From Pseudomonas chlororaphis (lineage in GTDB: Bacteria > Pseudomonadota > Gammaproteobacteria > Pseudomonadales > Pseudomonadaceae), in contig NZ_MSCT01000010.1 in NCBI RefSeq assembly GCF_001921865.1, forward strand, positions 186,001 through 250,000: a stretch of DNA of 64,000 nt, given 5' to 3'. How positions within the stretch are numbered: the first letter of the stretch is position 1; each line of letters starts with the position of its first letter. Made by a program: the position numbers and the translations under genes. Below the pieces are notes generated by a model. The model ran no database searches and had not been told where the DNA came from. It saw only the letters and a program-made list of their open reading frames with translations. Positions 6,440-14,816 of the stretch are shown one piece after another.

Positions 6440-8850
6440 AGTGGTCAGGTTCTTTCTACGCTCGCCAGTGTCGCAAGGCGCGACCGCTGTTCTTGCTGGG
6501 GCCCTTGGTCCTGGCGTTGGCGGCGTGCAGCAATAACAAAGGGCCGCAGGCGCCGCTGCTGGTGGACAGCGAGCTGGGCCAGCCCCTGGCCGAGACCAAC
6601 CGCAGCGGCGGCGACGTGGTGGCCGAGCGGCAGAAGGCCCAGGCGCAACAGACCCAACGGCCCAAATACCAGCATCCGATCAGCCGCCCCGGCCGCGGGC
6701 CGGGCAGCGCCGCGAGCAATACGGTGGTGCGCAACCCCCTGGGCGACCAGCCGGTGCGCCTGAACTTCGTCGACGCCGATATCCAGGCGGTGGTGCGGGC
6801 CCTGGCGCGCTCCACCGGCCAGCAGTTCCTGGTGGACCCGCGCGTCAAGGGCAACCTGACCCTGGTCAGCGAAGGCGAAGTGCCGGCCCACCAGGCCTAC
6901 GACATGCTGCTGGCGGCCCTGCGCATGCAGGGTTTCAGCGTGGTCGACGTCGGTGGCGTGGCCCAGGTGGTGCCGGAAGCCGACGCCAAGTTGCTCGGCG
7001 GGCCGATCTACAACGCCGGCAAGCCGTCGGCCAACGGCATGCTGACCCGGACTTTCCGCCTGCAATACGAAAACGCGGTGAACCTGATCCCGGTGCTGCG
7101 CCCGATCGTGTCGCCGAACAACCCGATCAACGCCTACCCGGGCAATAACAGCATCGTCATCACCGATTACGCCGAGAACCTCACCCGGGTCGCACAGATC
7201 ATCGAAGGTATCGATATCCCCAGCGCCCTGGACACCGACGTGGTGCCGGTGCAGAACGGCATCGCCGTGGACATCGCCGGCATGGTCTCCGAACTGCTGG
7301 AGTCCCAGGGCGCCGACCCGACCCAGAAGATCAGCGTGGTCGGCGATCCGCGCTCCAATTCGATCATCATCCGCACCGGCAGTCCCGAGCGCACGGAGTT
7401 GGCGCGCAACCTGATCTACAAACTGGACAACGCCCAGAGCAACCCGAGCAACCTGCACGTGGTGTACCTGCGCAACGCCCAGGCCGGCAAGCTGGCCCAG
7501 GCCCTGCGCGGCCTGCTCACCGGCGAAAGCGACAGCGGCACTGGCGACAACGCGCGGGCCATGCTCGGCAGCATGGGCGGCATGAGCGGCCAGGGCAGCA
7601 GCGGTAGCAACCAGAGCGGCAGCACGGGTTCCACCAGCGGCAGCGCAAGCCTCGGCGGCGGGAGCAGTTCCGGCAGCGGGTATGCCCAGGGCGGCAGTTC
7701 CAGCAGCAGCCAGGGCGGCACCCAGAACGGCGAGCAGAACACCGCGTTCAGCGCCGGCGGCGTGACCATCCAGGCCGACGCCACCACCAACACCTTGCTG
7801 ATTTCCGCGCCGGAACCGCTGTACCGCAACCTGCGCGAAGTCATCGACATGCTCGACCAGCGCCGCGCCCAGGTGGTTGTCGAAAGCCTGATCGTCGAGG
7901 TCAACGAGGACGACGCCGCCGAGTTCGGCGTGCAATGGCAGACCGGCAACCTGGGTGGCAACGGCATCATCGGCGGCGCCAACCTGGGCGGCAGCAACAT
8001 TAATCTCAACGGCAAGACCAGCCTCGACGTGATGCCCGAGGGCCTCAGCGTCGGCCTGGTCAACGGCACCGTGGACATCCCCGGGATCGGCAAGGTCCTC
8101 GACCTCAAGGTGCTGGCCCGGGCCTTGAAGAGCAAGGGCGGAACCAACGTGCTGTCGACCCCGAACCTGCTGACCCTGGACAACGAGGCGGCGAGCATCT
8201 TCGTCGGCCAGACCATTCCCTTCGTCACCGGCAGCTACGTCACCGGCGGGGGCGGCACCAGCAACAACCCGTTCCAGACCGTACAGCGCGAAGAGGTGGG
8301 CCTGAAGCTCAATGTGCGGCCGCAGATTTCCGAGGGCGGCACGGTCAAGCTCGACATCTACCAGGAGGTCAGCAGCGTCGACCCGCGCGCCTCGGTGGAG
8401 GCCGGCACGGTGACCAACAAGCGTGCGATCGACACCAGCATCCTGCTCGACGACGGCCAGATCATGGTCCTCGGCGGCTTGCTGCAGGACGGCTACAGCC
8501 AGAGCAACAGCGCGGTGCCGTGGCTGTCGAGCATTCCCGGGATCGGCGCGCTGTTTCGCAACGAGAGCCGCTCGACCAACAAGACCAACCTGATGGTGTT
8601 CCTGCGGCCCTACATCATTCGCGACAGCGCGGCGGGGCGCAGCATTACCCTTAATCGCTACGACTTCATGCGTCGGGCCCAGGGTGGGTTGCAGCCGGAG
8701 CGCAGTTGGGCGATGCCGGACATGCAGGCGCCGCAATTGCCGACGGCGACCAAGGCGATTCCGGGGACGGCGCCGACGCCGGTGTCGTTGCCGGGGCAGG
8801 GGCAGGGGCAAGGGCCTAGGGCGACGATTAGGGCGGTGCCGGTGCAATGA
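6436..8850 (+). CDS. hxcQ: T2SS outer-membrane liposecretin HxcQ (GspD-like)
   Basis: An 804-residue secretin. The N-terminus is a lipoprotein signal (LVLALAAC, lipobox Cys near residue 32). This matches the described self-piloting lipidated HxcQ and explains the lack of a pilotin gene here. N0-N3 domains follow (NFVDADIQAVVRALARSTGQ; repeated VVPV..GI and SNSIIIRTG modules), with a Ser/Gly-rich insert near residues 370-430 inside N3. The secretin core runs from about 480 to 740 (VESLIVEVNEDDAAEFGVQW, STPNLLTLDNEAA, VGLKLNVRPQI, ILLDDGQIMVLGGLL). A Pro/Gly/Gln-rich tail ends the protein. The gene is followed directly by the inverted-repeat element at 8875-10352. Confidence 0.95.
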   Translation: MKWSGSFYARQCRKARPLFLLGPLVLALAACSNNKGPQAPLLVDSELGQPLAETNRSGGDVVAERQKAQAQQTQRPKYQHPISRPGRGPGSAASNTVVRNPLGDQPVRLNFVDADIQAVVRALARSTGQQFLVDPRVKGNLTLVSEGEVPAHQAYDMLLAALRMQGFSVVDVGGVAQVVPEADAKLLGGPIYNAGKPSANGMLTRTFRLQYENAVNLIPVLRPIVSPNNPINAYPGNNSIVITDYAENLTRVAQIIEGIDIPSALDTDVVPVQNGIAVDIAGMVSELLESQGADPTQKISVVGDPRSNSIIIRTGSPERTELARNLIYKLDNAQSNPSNLHVVYLRNAQAGKLAQALRGLLTGESDSGTGDNARAMLGSMGGMSGQGSSGSNQSGSTGSTSGSASLGGGSSSGSGYAQGGSSSSSQGGTQNGEQNTAFSAGGVTIQADATTNTLLISAPEPLYRNLREVIDMLDQRRAQVVVESLIVEVNEDDAAEFGVQWQTGNLGGNGIIGGANLGGSNINLNGKTSLDVMPEGLSVGLVNGTVDIPGIGKVLDLKVLARALKSKGGTNVLSTPNLLTLDNEAASIFVGQTIPFVTGSYVTGGGGTSNNPFQTVQREEVGLKLNVRPQISEGGTVKLDIYQEVSSVDPRASVEAGTVTNKRAIDTSILLDDGQIMVLGGLLQDGYSQSNSAVPWLSSIPGIGALFRNESRSTNKTNLMVFLRPYIIRDSAAGRSITLNRYDFMRRAQGGLQPERSWAMPDMQAPQLPTATKAIPGTAPTPVSLPGQGQGQGPRATIRAVPVQ

Positions 8851-8874
8851 GTGGGGTGATTGGGTTTACATGTG

Positions 8875-10352
8875 GTGTACATATCCGTTGCTGCGGTAAC
8901 GGCCACTTAGGGTTCCGCCCTTACGGCGGGTCACTTTTGGCAAACACCCCAAAAGTAACCAAAAACGCTTGCCCCTCCATACGGCCCCTCGCTAAGGCTC
9001 GGGGTGCCCTCACTCCGGCATTGCTCCGGGGGCACGCCGCCACCGGCCATCCCTGGCCGGGGGCGGCTAGCGCGGCATCCTTGCCGCGCTGCCCCCTACG
9101 CAACGCCTGCGTTCGGCCTCTGGGAACGGGGCGGGTGAATCAAGAGCAAAATCAAAAGCCAAGCGCGTTTTACGCCGCTTTTGTAGCCGCTGGCGAAGCC
9201 TGCGTACGGGCGCGTAGCGGCCGCCGGGGTATTTCTGTCGAACCGGATACACAGGTTTCGCGCCTGCTGCGCAGTCGTGCGCAGCCTTCGGCAGCGGCTA
9301 CAGGAATCGGGTTGACGCGGCTTTGTGTAGCCGCTGGCGAAGCCTGCGTACGGGCGCGTAGCGGCCGTTGGGGTGTATCTGCCAAACCGCGTGCACAGGT
9401 TTCGCGCCTGCTACGCAGTCGTGCGCAGCCTGCGGCAGCGGCTACAGGGATTGGGTTGAAGCGGCTTTGTGTAGCCGCTGGCGAAGCCTGCGTACGGGCG
9501 CGCAGCGGCCGCTGGGGTGTATCTGCCAAGCCGCGTGCACAGGTTTCGCGCCTGCTGCGCAGTCGTACGCAGCCTGCGGCAGCGGCTACAGGGATCGGGT
9601 TGAAGCGGCTTTGTGTAGCCGCTGGCGAAGCCTGCGTACGGGCGCGCAGCGGCCGCGGGGGGATTTCTGCCGAATCGTATGCACAGGTTTCGCGCCTGCT
9701 GCGCAGTCGTACGCAGCCTGCGGCAGCGGCTACAGGGATCGGGTTGAAGCGGCTTTGTGTAGCCGCTGGCGAAGCCTGCGTACGGGCGCGCAGCGGCCGC
9801 TGGGGTGTATCTGCCGAACCGTATGCACAGGTTTTGCGCCTGCTGCGCAGTCGTGCGCAGCCTGCGGCAGCGGCTACAGGGATCGGGTTGGCGCGGCTTT
9901 GTGTAGCCGCTGGCGAAGCCTGCGTACGGGCGCGCAGCGGCCGCTGGGGTGTATCTGCCGAACCGCGTGCACAGGTTTTGCGCCTGCTGCGCAGTCGTGC
10001 GCAGCCTGCGGCAGCGGCTACAGGGATCGCGGTCGAATCCAGGCCGACTGGCAGGTCGCCTCGCTTGGCTGTGGCTTTTGATTTTCTTGCCCCGTCGGGA
10101 GGCCGAGTGGAGGTTCTGCGCAGTGGGCAACCCGGCAGGGATGCCGGGTTAGCCGCCCCAGGCCATGGATGGCCTGTGGCGGCGGCCCACGGAGCAGGAC
10201 CGGAGCGAGGGAATCCGAGCCTTAGCGAGGACCGGACGCTGGGGGCAAGAGCCTTTGGTTACTTTGGGTTGGCCGGCACTCCGGGTTTCAAAGTGACTCG
10301 CCGTAAGGGCGAAATCCTAAGTGGCCGTGACCGCAGTAACGGATATGTACAC
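8875..10352. mobile_element. 1.48-kb inverted-repeat element between hxcQ and hxcR
   Basis: The ends (8875-8938 and 10289-10352) are 64-bp inverted repeats matching at 58 positions by eye. Weaker complementarity continues inward to roughly 9125 and 10095, so each arm is about 250 bp. The centre holds six tandem 144-bp units. No transposase or credible gene is present: the open frames across it result from the 144-bp period (48 codons) and lack of stops. The arms include ACGGCCACTTAGG and CGCCCTTACGGCG, sequences I recall as repeated in fluorescent Pseudomonas genomes. The element splits what is otherwise a compact T2SS operon. hxcR has its own ribosome site just beyond the right end. Calling it mobile is an inference from the terminal repeats. 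Confidence 0.7.
9183..10046. repeat. Six tandem 144-bp REP-derived units
   Basis: Units begin with GTAGCCGCTGGCGAAGCC at 9183, 9327, 9471, 9615, 9759 and 9903, an exact 144-bp period. Each unit starts with this arm and ends with its near-complement (CAGCCTGCGGCAGCGGCTAC), so each is itself a REPIN-like hairpin with a loop of about 90 bp. Units differ by scattered substitutions only, without length change. The sixth copy runs out near 10030-10046. The array lies inside the inverted-repeat element. Confidence 0.92.
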
Positions 10353-10375
10353 GGTCATGACCTAGAGGTGTCCGC

Positions 10376-11797
10376 ATGAACCAGCAGCTCCCCTACGCCT
10401 GGGCCAAATCCCAACGCATCCTCCTGCGCCACAGCGAGGAAGGCCCGGTCCTGGTGGTCTGCCCCTCGACCCCCGGCTGGTCGATCAGCGAGGTGCGCCG
10501 CCAGTTCGGCCAGGCGCGGCTGGAGCGGGTGCGCGACGAGGAACTCGACGGCTTGCTGGCCAGCGCCTATTCCGACACCGGCAGCGCGGCGGCCGTGGTC
10601 GGCGCCGCGGAGAACGAGGTCGACCTCGACCGGCTGATGCAGGACATCCCGGAAATCACCGACCTGTTGGACACCCAGGACGGCGCGCCAGTGATCCGCA
10701 TGATCAACGCCTTGCTGACCCAGGCCGCGCGCGACGAGGCCAGCGATATCCATATCGAACCCTATGAAAGCCACTCGGTGGTGCGCTACCGGGTCGACGG
10801 CACGCTGCGCGACGTGGTCTCGCCGCGCAAGGCCCTGCATGGCGCGCTGGTGTCGCGGATCAAGATCATGGCCCAGCTCGACATCGCCGAAAAACGCCTG
10901 CCCCAGGACGGCCGTATCGCCTTGCGCGTGGCCGGGCGACCGATCGATATCCGCGTGTCCACGGTGCCCACCGGCCATGGCGAACGGGTGGTGATGCGCC
11001 TGCTGGACAAACAGGCCGGGCGCCTGCAACTGGAAACCCTCGGCATGGACCCGCAACTGCTGGCCAGGCTCGACGGCCTGATCCGCCAGCCCCACGGCAT
11101 CGTGCTGGTCACCGGCCCCACCGGCAGCGGCAAGACCACCAGCCTCTATGCGGCCCTGGCCCGGCTGGACGCCAGCACCAGCAATATCCTCACTGTCGAG
11201 GACCCGGTGGAATACGACCTGCCGGGCATCAGCCAGATCCAGGTCAACGCCAAGATCGACATGACCTTCGCCCTGGCCCTGCGCGCCATCCTGCGCCAGG
11301 ACCCGGACATCATCATGATCGGCGAGATCCGCGACCTGGAGACCGCGCAGATCGCCGTGCAGGCCTCGCTCACCGGGCACCTGGTGCTGGCGACCCTGCA
11401 CACCAACGACGCGGTGTCGGCGGTCAACCGCCTGATCGACATGGGCGTCGAGCCGTTCCTGCTGGCCTCGTCGATGCTCGGCGTGCTGGCCCAGCGCCTG
11501 GTGCGGCGCCTGTGCCCGCAGTGCAAGGAACCCGATCCGGCCGCTCCCGGCACCTGGCGCCCGGTGGGCTGCCCGGCCTGCAACCAGATCGGCTACAGCG
11601 GGCGCACCGGCATCCACGAACTGTTCTGCATCGACGACGACGTGCGCAGCCTGATCCACCAGGGCGCCGACGAGCAGGCGCTGCGCGCTGCCGCCCGCCG
11701 CGCCGGGATGTTCAGCATGCGCGAGGACGGCGAGCGCTGGGTGCGCAGCGGCGCCACCGCCCCCGAAGAAATCCTTCGCGTAACCCGGGACGCCTGA
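10376..11797 (+). CDS. hxcR: T2SS secretion ATPase HxcR (GspE-like)
   Basis: A 473-residue cytoplasmic ATPase powering pseudopilus assembly. Visible motifs are Walker A GPTGSGKTTS (Lys253), the Asp box, Walker B (DIIMIGEIRD), the His box (LATLHTNDAVSAVNRLIDMG) and the C-terminal zinc-binding module with two CxxC pairs (CPQC and CPAC). The N-terminal domain that binds GspL is shorter than in XcpR-type proteins. An AGAGGTG ribosome site lies 5-6 nt upstream. The stop overlaps the start of hxcS. Separation from hxcQ by the repeat element means it may need its own promoter or readthrough. Confidence 0.95.
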   Translation: MNQQLPYAWAKSQRILLRHSEEGPVLVVCPSTPGWSISEVRRQFGQARLERVRDEELDGLLASAYSDTGSAAAVVGAAENEVDLDRLMQDIPEITDLLDTQDGAPVIRMINALLTQAARDEASDIHIEPYESHSVVRYRVDGTLRDVVSPRKALHGALVSRIKIMAQLDIAEKRLPQDGRIALRVAGRPIDIRVSTVPTGHGERVVMRLLDKQAGRLQLETLGMDPQLLARLDGLIRQPHGIVLVTGPTGSGKTTSLYAALARLDASTSNILTVEDPVEYDLPGISQIQVNAKIDMTFALALRAILRQDPDIIMIGEIRDLETAQIAVQASLTGHLVLATLHTNDAVSAVNRLIDMGVEPFLLASSMLGVLAQRLVRRLCPQCKEPDPAAPGTWRPVGCPACNQIGYSGRTGIHELFCIDDDVRSLIHQGADEQALRAAARRAGMFSMREDGERWVRSGATAPEEILRVTRDA

Positions 11798-13008
11798 TGA
11801 ACCGTTATCGCTACGAAGCCGCCGACGCCCTCGGCAAGATCGAGACCGGGCACCTGGAGGCCGACAGCCAGAGCGCGGCCTTCGGCGTGCTGCGCGGCCG
11901 TGGGCTGACGGCCCTGATGGTGCAGGTGGAAAGCAATGCGCCCAAGGCCGGCGGCGGCAGCCTGTTCAGCGCCAAGCTGTCGGACAACGACCTGGCCTGG
12001 GCCACCCGCCAACTGGCCAGCCTGCTGGGCGCCAGCCTGCCGCTGGAAGCGGCGCTCAGCGCCACGGTGGAGCAGGCCGAGCGCAAGCACATCGCCCAGA
12101 CCCTGAGCGCGGTGCGCGCCGACGTGCGCAGCGGCATGCGCCTGGCCGAGGCCCTGGCGGCGCGGCCACGGGACTTCCCCGACATCTACCGGGCGCTGAT
12201 CGCCGCCGGCGAAGAGTCCGGCGACCTGGCCCAGGTCATGGAACGCCTGGCCGACTACATCGAGGAACGCAACACCCTGCGCGGCAAGATCCTCACCGCC
12301 TTCATCTATCCGGGCGTGGTGGGGCTGGTCTCGGTGGGCATCGTGATCTTCCTGCTCAGCTACGTGGTGCCCCAGGTGGTCAGCGCCTTCTCTCAGGCGC
12401 GCCAGGATTTGCCGGGGCTGACCCTGGCGATGCTCAACGCCAGCGACTTCGTCCGCGCCTGGGGCTGGCTGTGCTTCGGCGTGCTGGCCGGCGGTTTCTG
12501 GAGCTGGCGCCTGTACCTGCGCAGCCCCCAGGCGCGGCTGAACTGGCACAGCCGGGTGCTGCGCCTGCCGCTGATCGGGCGCTTCGTGCTGGGCCTGAAC
12601 ACCGCGCGCTTCGCCTCGACCCTGGCGATTCTCGGCGGCGCCGGGGTGCCGCTGCTGCGCGCCCTGGAAGCGGCGCGCCAGACCCTGTCCAACGACCGCC
12701 TGAGCCAGAGCGTCAGCGACGCCACCGCCAAGGTCCGCGAAGGGGTCAACCTGGCCGCCGCGCTGCGGGTCGAGAAAGTCTTCCCGCCGGTGCTGATCCA
12801 CCTGATCGCCAGCGGCGAGAAAACCGGCGCGCTGCCGCCCATGCTCGAACGCGCCGCGCAGACCCTGTCCCGCGACATCGAGCGCCGCGCCATGGGCATG
12901 ACCGCCTTGCTCGAACCGCTGATGATCGTGGTCATGGGCGGGGTGGTGCTGGTGATCGTCATGGCGGTGCTGCTGCCGATCATCGAGATCAACCAGCTGG
13001 TGCAATAA
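11797..13008 (+). CDS. hxcS: T2SS inner-membrane platform protein HxcS (GspF-like)
   Basis: A 403-residue polytopic GspF protein. Two homologous cytoplasmic helical domains (FTRQLASLLGAS-like pattern seen as ATRQLASLLGASLPLEAAL, and FASTLAILGGAGVPLLRAL) are separated by TM helices around residues 165-195 and 220-240. A third TM is at the C-terminus (LEPLMIVVMGGVVLVIVMAV). It forms the rotor/platform with GspL and GspM. The start was chosen at the ATG overlapping the hxcR stop (TGATG); an in-frame extension back to 11512 is not coding. It is the last gene of the Hxc machine. Confidence 0.95.
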   Translation: MNRYRYEAADALGKIETGHLEADSQSAAFGVLRGRGLTALMVQVESNAPKAGGGSLFSAKLSDNDLAWATRQLASLLGASLPLEAALSATVEQAERKHIAQTLSAVRADVRSGMRLAEALAARPRDFPDIYRALIAAGEESGDLAQVMERLADYIEERNTLRGKILTAFIYPGVVGLVSVGIVIFLLSYVVPQVVSAFSQARQDLPGLTLAMLNASDFVRAWGWLCFGVLAGGFWSWRLYLRSPQARLNWHSRVLRLPLIGRFVLGLNTARFASTLAILGGAGVPLLRALEAARQTLSNDRLSQSVSDATAKVREGVNLAAALRVEKVFPPVLIHLIASGEKTGALPPMLERAAQTLSRDIERRAMGMTALLEPLMIVVMGGVVLVIVMAVLLPIIEINQLVQ

Positions 13009-13033
13009 AGGCATCGATGGCCGCTCGCTTTTT

Positions 13034-13134
13034 TGTAGGAGCGAGCTTGCTCGCGAAAAAATTCAAGGCCGCGGGATGTTTCGGGAAGAACCGCGTCAAG
13101 GTTCACGAGCATCGCGAGCAAGCTCGCTCCTACA
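13034..13134. repeat. REPIN downstream of hxcS
   Basis: Inverted copies of the TGTAGGAGCGAGCTTGCTCG REP lie at 13034-13057 and about 13110-13134, flanking a 50-bp spacer and able to form a long hairpin. This is the first part of a 530-bp gap between hxcS and the first DING gene. The remainder (13135-13538) holds the promoter region described separately. Confidence 0.9.
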
Positions 13135-13218
13135 GGGGAAAGGGTCGGTCCAGGCAATTTTTTTCTGTGCTCCGTTCACCACCCGAGCGCCGAATCCGCC
13201 GAACTCGGGTTCCTCGTT

Positions 13219-13407
13219 CTGTCATACGCGACCATCCGTATCGACCCCGGTCCGCGCCCCGCACAGCGCCCCGCCAAAACCGCTGAAAAAAGCCCGGAAA
13301 CCTCGCTGTCACCTGCGCGCAAACCCCTGCGCCAAAGCCCTCGAACACCCGAGAAAGTTTTCCGGAATCAAGCGCTTTCTCCCGAGGTTTTTTCCTTTAT
13401 CTGTCAC
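13219..13407 (+). promoter_or_regulatory. Candidate multi-site Pho-box region upstream of DING gene 1
   Basis: Three exact CTGTCAT/CTGTCAC heptamers occur at 13219-13225, 13306-13312 and 13401-13407, all on the + strand. The heptamer is the PhoB half-site consensus. The best full 7-4-7 arrangement is TTTTCCT-TTAT-CTGTCAC at 13390-13407. Placement upstream of a phosphate-binding protein gene fits PhoB control. No core promoter is assigned. Confidence 0.45.
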
Positions 13408-13538
13408 CGGAAACTGCGAACTTCTTACCCATGGCCTCACCCACACAACGCTCTCCGAGCAGGGCAGAGGATCTGAGCGCCATGGCGTCATGCAAGAACC
13501 ATTGACCTCCGTATACACACGACGAAAGGAGATTCTTC

Positions 13539-14696
13539 ATGTTTAAGCGCACTATGATCGCAGCTTCCCTGGCTGTAGCCGCCCTGGCTTCGGCCCAATC
13601 GATGGCTGCTGTCGTTGGTGGCGGTGCCACTCTGCCTCAACAGCTGTACAACACTCCGGGCGTACTGAGCTCCGGTTTCAGCGCCTACTTCGGCGTCGGC
13701 AGCGGCGGCGGCAAGACCGCTGTGCTGACCAACAACATCGGTTCGCTGACCACCACCCTGCCAGCCGGCACCACCGTTGATTACGCAGGCAGCGACTCGA
13801 TTCTCAACGCCACTGAAATCAGCACCTACCAGGCTGCCCACCAGGCCCCAGGCGTACCGGCCACTTCCCCTGACAACTGGGGCCCGCTGCTGCAATTCCC
13901 GTCGGCCGCCACCTCGGTAACCATTCCCTACAACAAGGCCGGCACCACCAACCTGAACCTGACCAGCGAGCAACTGTGCCTGGCCTTGTCGAGCAACAAT
14001 GGCGCCGCCCGTACCTGGGGCGAAGTGCTCGGCACCTCCGATACCACTCCAGTTCGCGTGGTGTACCGCACCGGTAGCAGCGGTACCTCGGAAATCCTCA
14101 CCCGTCACCTGAACAACCGTTGCTCGTCGGTGTTCACCACCGTCAGCAGCACTTTCGTCAATGCTCAGCCAGGCGCCAAGCCAGCTTCGTGGATCGGCGT
14201 CAGCGGCAGCGCCGCCGTGGCCACCACTGTGGCTGCCACCGCCGGTGCCATCGGTTATGTCGGTCCTGAAGATGTCGATGCCACCAACAACGCTGTAGTG
14301 GCCCGCCTCAACGGCCTGCTGCCAACCGTGGGCAACGTACAGACCGCCCTGAGCACCATCGCACCTCCAGCCACCGCCGCCGACCGCGCCGACCTGACCA
14401 AGTGGGCGCCGGTACTGCCTAACCCGGCCACCGGCTACTCGATCGTCGGCTACACCAACTTCATCTTCGGTCAGTGCTACAAGGACGCTGCAGACGTCAC
14501 TTCGATCCGCAGCTTCCTGAGCAAGCACTACAACGCCACCTTCGCCAACAGCAACGACCAGGCGATCATCGACAAGAAGCTGATCCCGCTGACCACAGCA
14601 TGGAAAACCGCTATTCGTAACTCCTTCATTCCACCAACCAGCGCCCAGGGCGTGAACAACACCAGCGTGTGCAACGGTATCGGCCGTCCAGCCTGA
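13539..14696 (+). CDS. lapA: Secreted DING-family phosphate-binding protein (LapA-like), copy 1
   Basis: A 385-residue secreted protein of the DING/PstS family. It has a Sec signal peptide (MFKRTMIAASLAVAALASA, cleavage near QSMA-AVV). The mature start AVVGGGATLPQ aligns with the classical DINGGGATLPQ but lacks the DIN residues. DING features include YFGVGSGGGK, VDYAGSDS, TSVTIPYNKAG, VVYRTGSSGTSE (phosphate-binding loop), FIFGQCYK and the C-terminus CNGIGRPA. In P. aeruginosa, DING proteins LapA/LapB encoded next to hxc are Hxc substrates, some described as alkaline phosphatases. AAAGGAGA gives a strong ribosome site, and a perfect terminator follows. The symbol is assigned by position; which of the three copies is the ortholog is uncertain. 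Confidence 0.82.
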   Translation: MFKRTMIAASLAVAALASAQSMAAVVGGGATLPQQLYNTPGVLSSGFSAYFGVGSGGGKTAVLTNNIGSLTTTLPAGTTVDYAGSDSILNATEISTYQAAHQAPGVPATSPDNWGPLLQFPSAATSVTIPYNKAGTTNLNLTSEQLCLALSSNNGAARTWGEVLGTSDTTPVRVVYRTGSSGTSEILTRHLNNRCSSVFTTVSSTFVNAQPGAKPASWIGVSGSAAVATTVAATAGAIGYVGPEDVDATNNAVVARLNGLLPTVGNVQTALSTIAPPATAADRADLTKWAPVLPNPATGYSIVGYTNFIFGQCYKDAADVTSIRSFLSKHYNATFANSNDQAIIDKKLIPLTTAWKTAIRNSFIPPTSAQGVNNTSVCNGIGRPA

Positions 14697-14727
14697 TCCA
14701 GGCCTGGGCTTACTACCCACAACACCG

Positions 14728-14760
14728 ATCGGCAACGGCGCAAGCCGTTGCCGATTTTTT
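14728..14760 (+). terminator. Rho-independent terminator after DING copy 1
   Basis: A perfect 12-bp stem (ATCGGCAACGGC / GCCGTTGCCGAT) with a GCAA tetraloop is followed by a run of T. It separates the first DING transcript from the second. Confidence 0.93.
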
Positions 14761-14816
14761 CTTCGCGCGAATTTCAAGTTGCCGGGGAACACTCCCGGGC
14801 AGCAAAGGGAGTTGCC

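Noticed and set aside
6445..8847. Long antisense frame (800 codons) under hxcQ
   Set aside because: A GC-rich shadow of the real gene: His/Ala/Gly-rich, without motifs or ribosome site. Similar shadows lie under pdtA, muxB and muxC.
9183..10046. Possible CRISPR array
   Set aside because: Units are 144 bp and similar throughout; there are no short repeats alternating with unique spacers and no cas genes.
8847..10379. A 510-residue + frame with six 48-residue repeats
   Set aside because: It is produced by the 144-bp tandem DNA units having a period divisible by three. Similar repeat frames appear in other frames and on the opposite strand, and there is no ribosome site or family resemblance.
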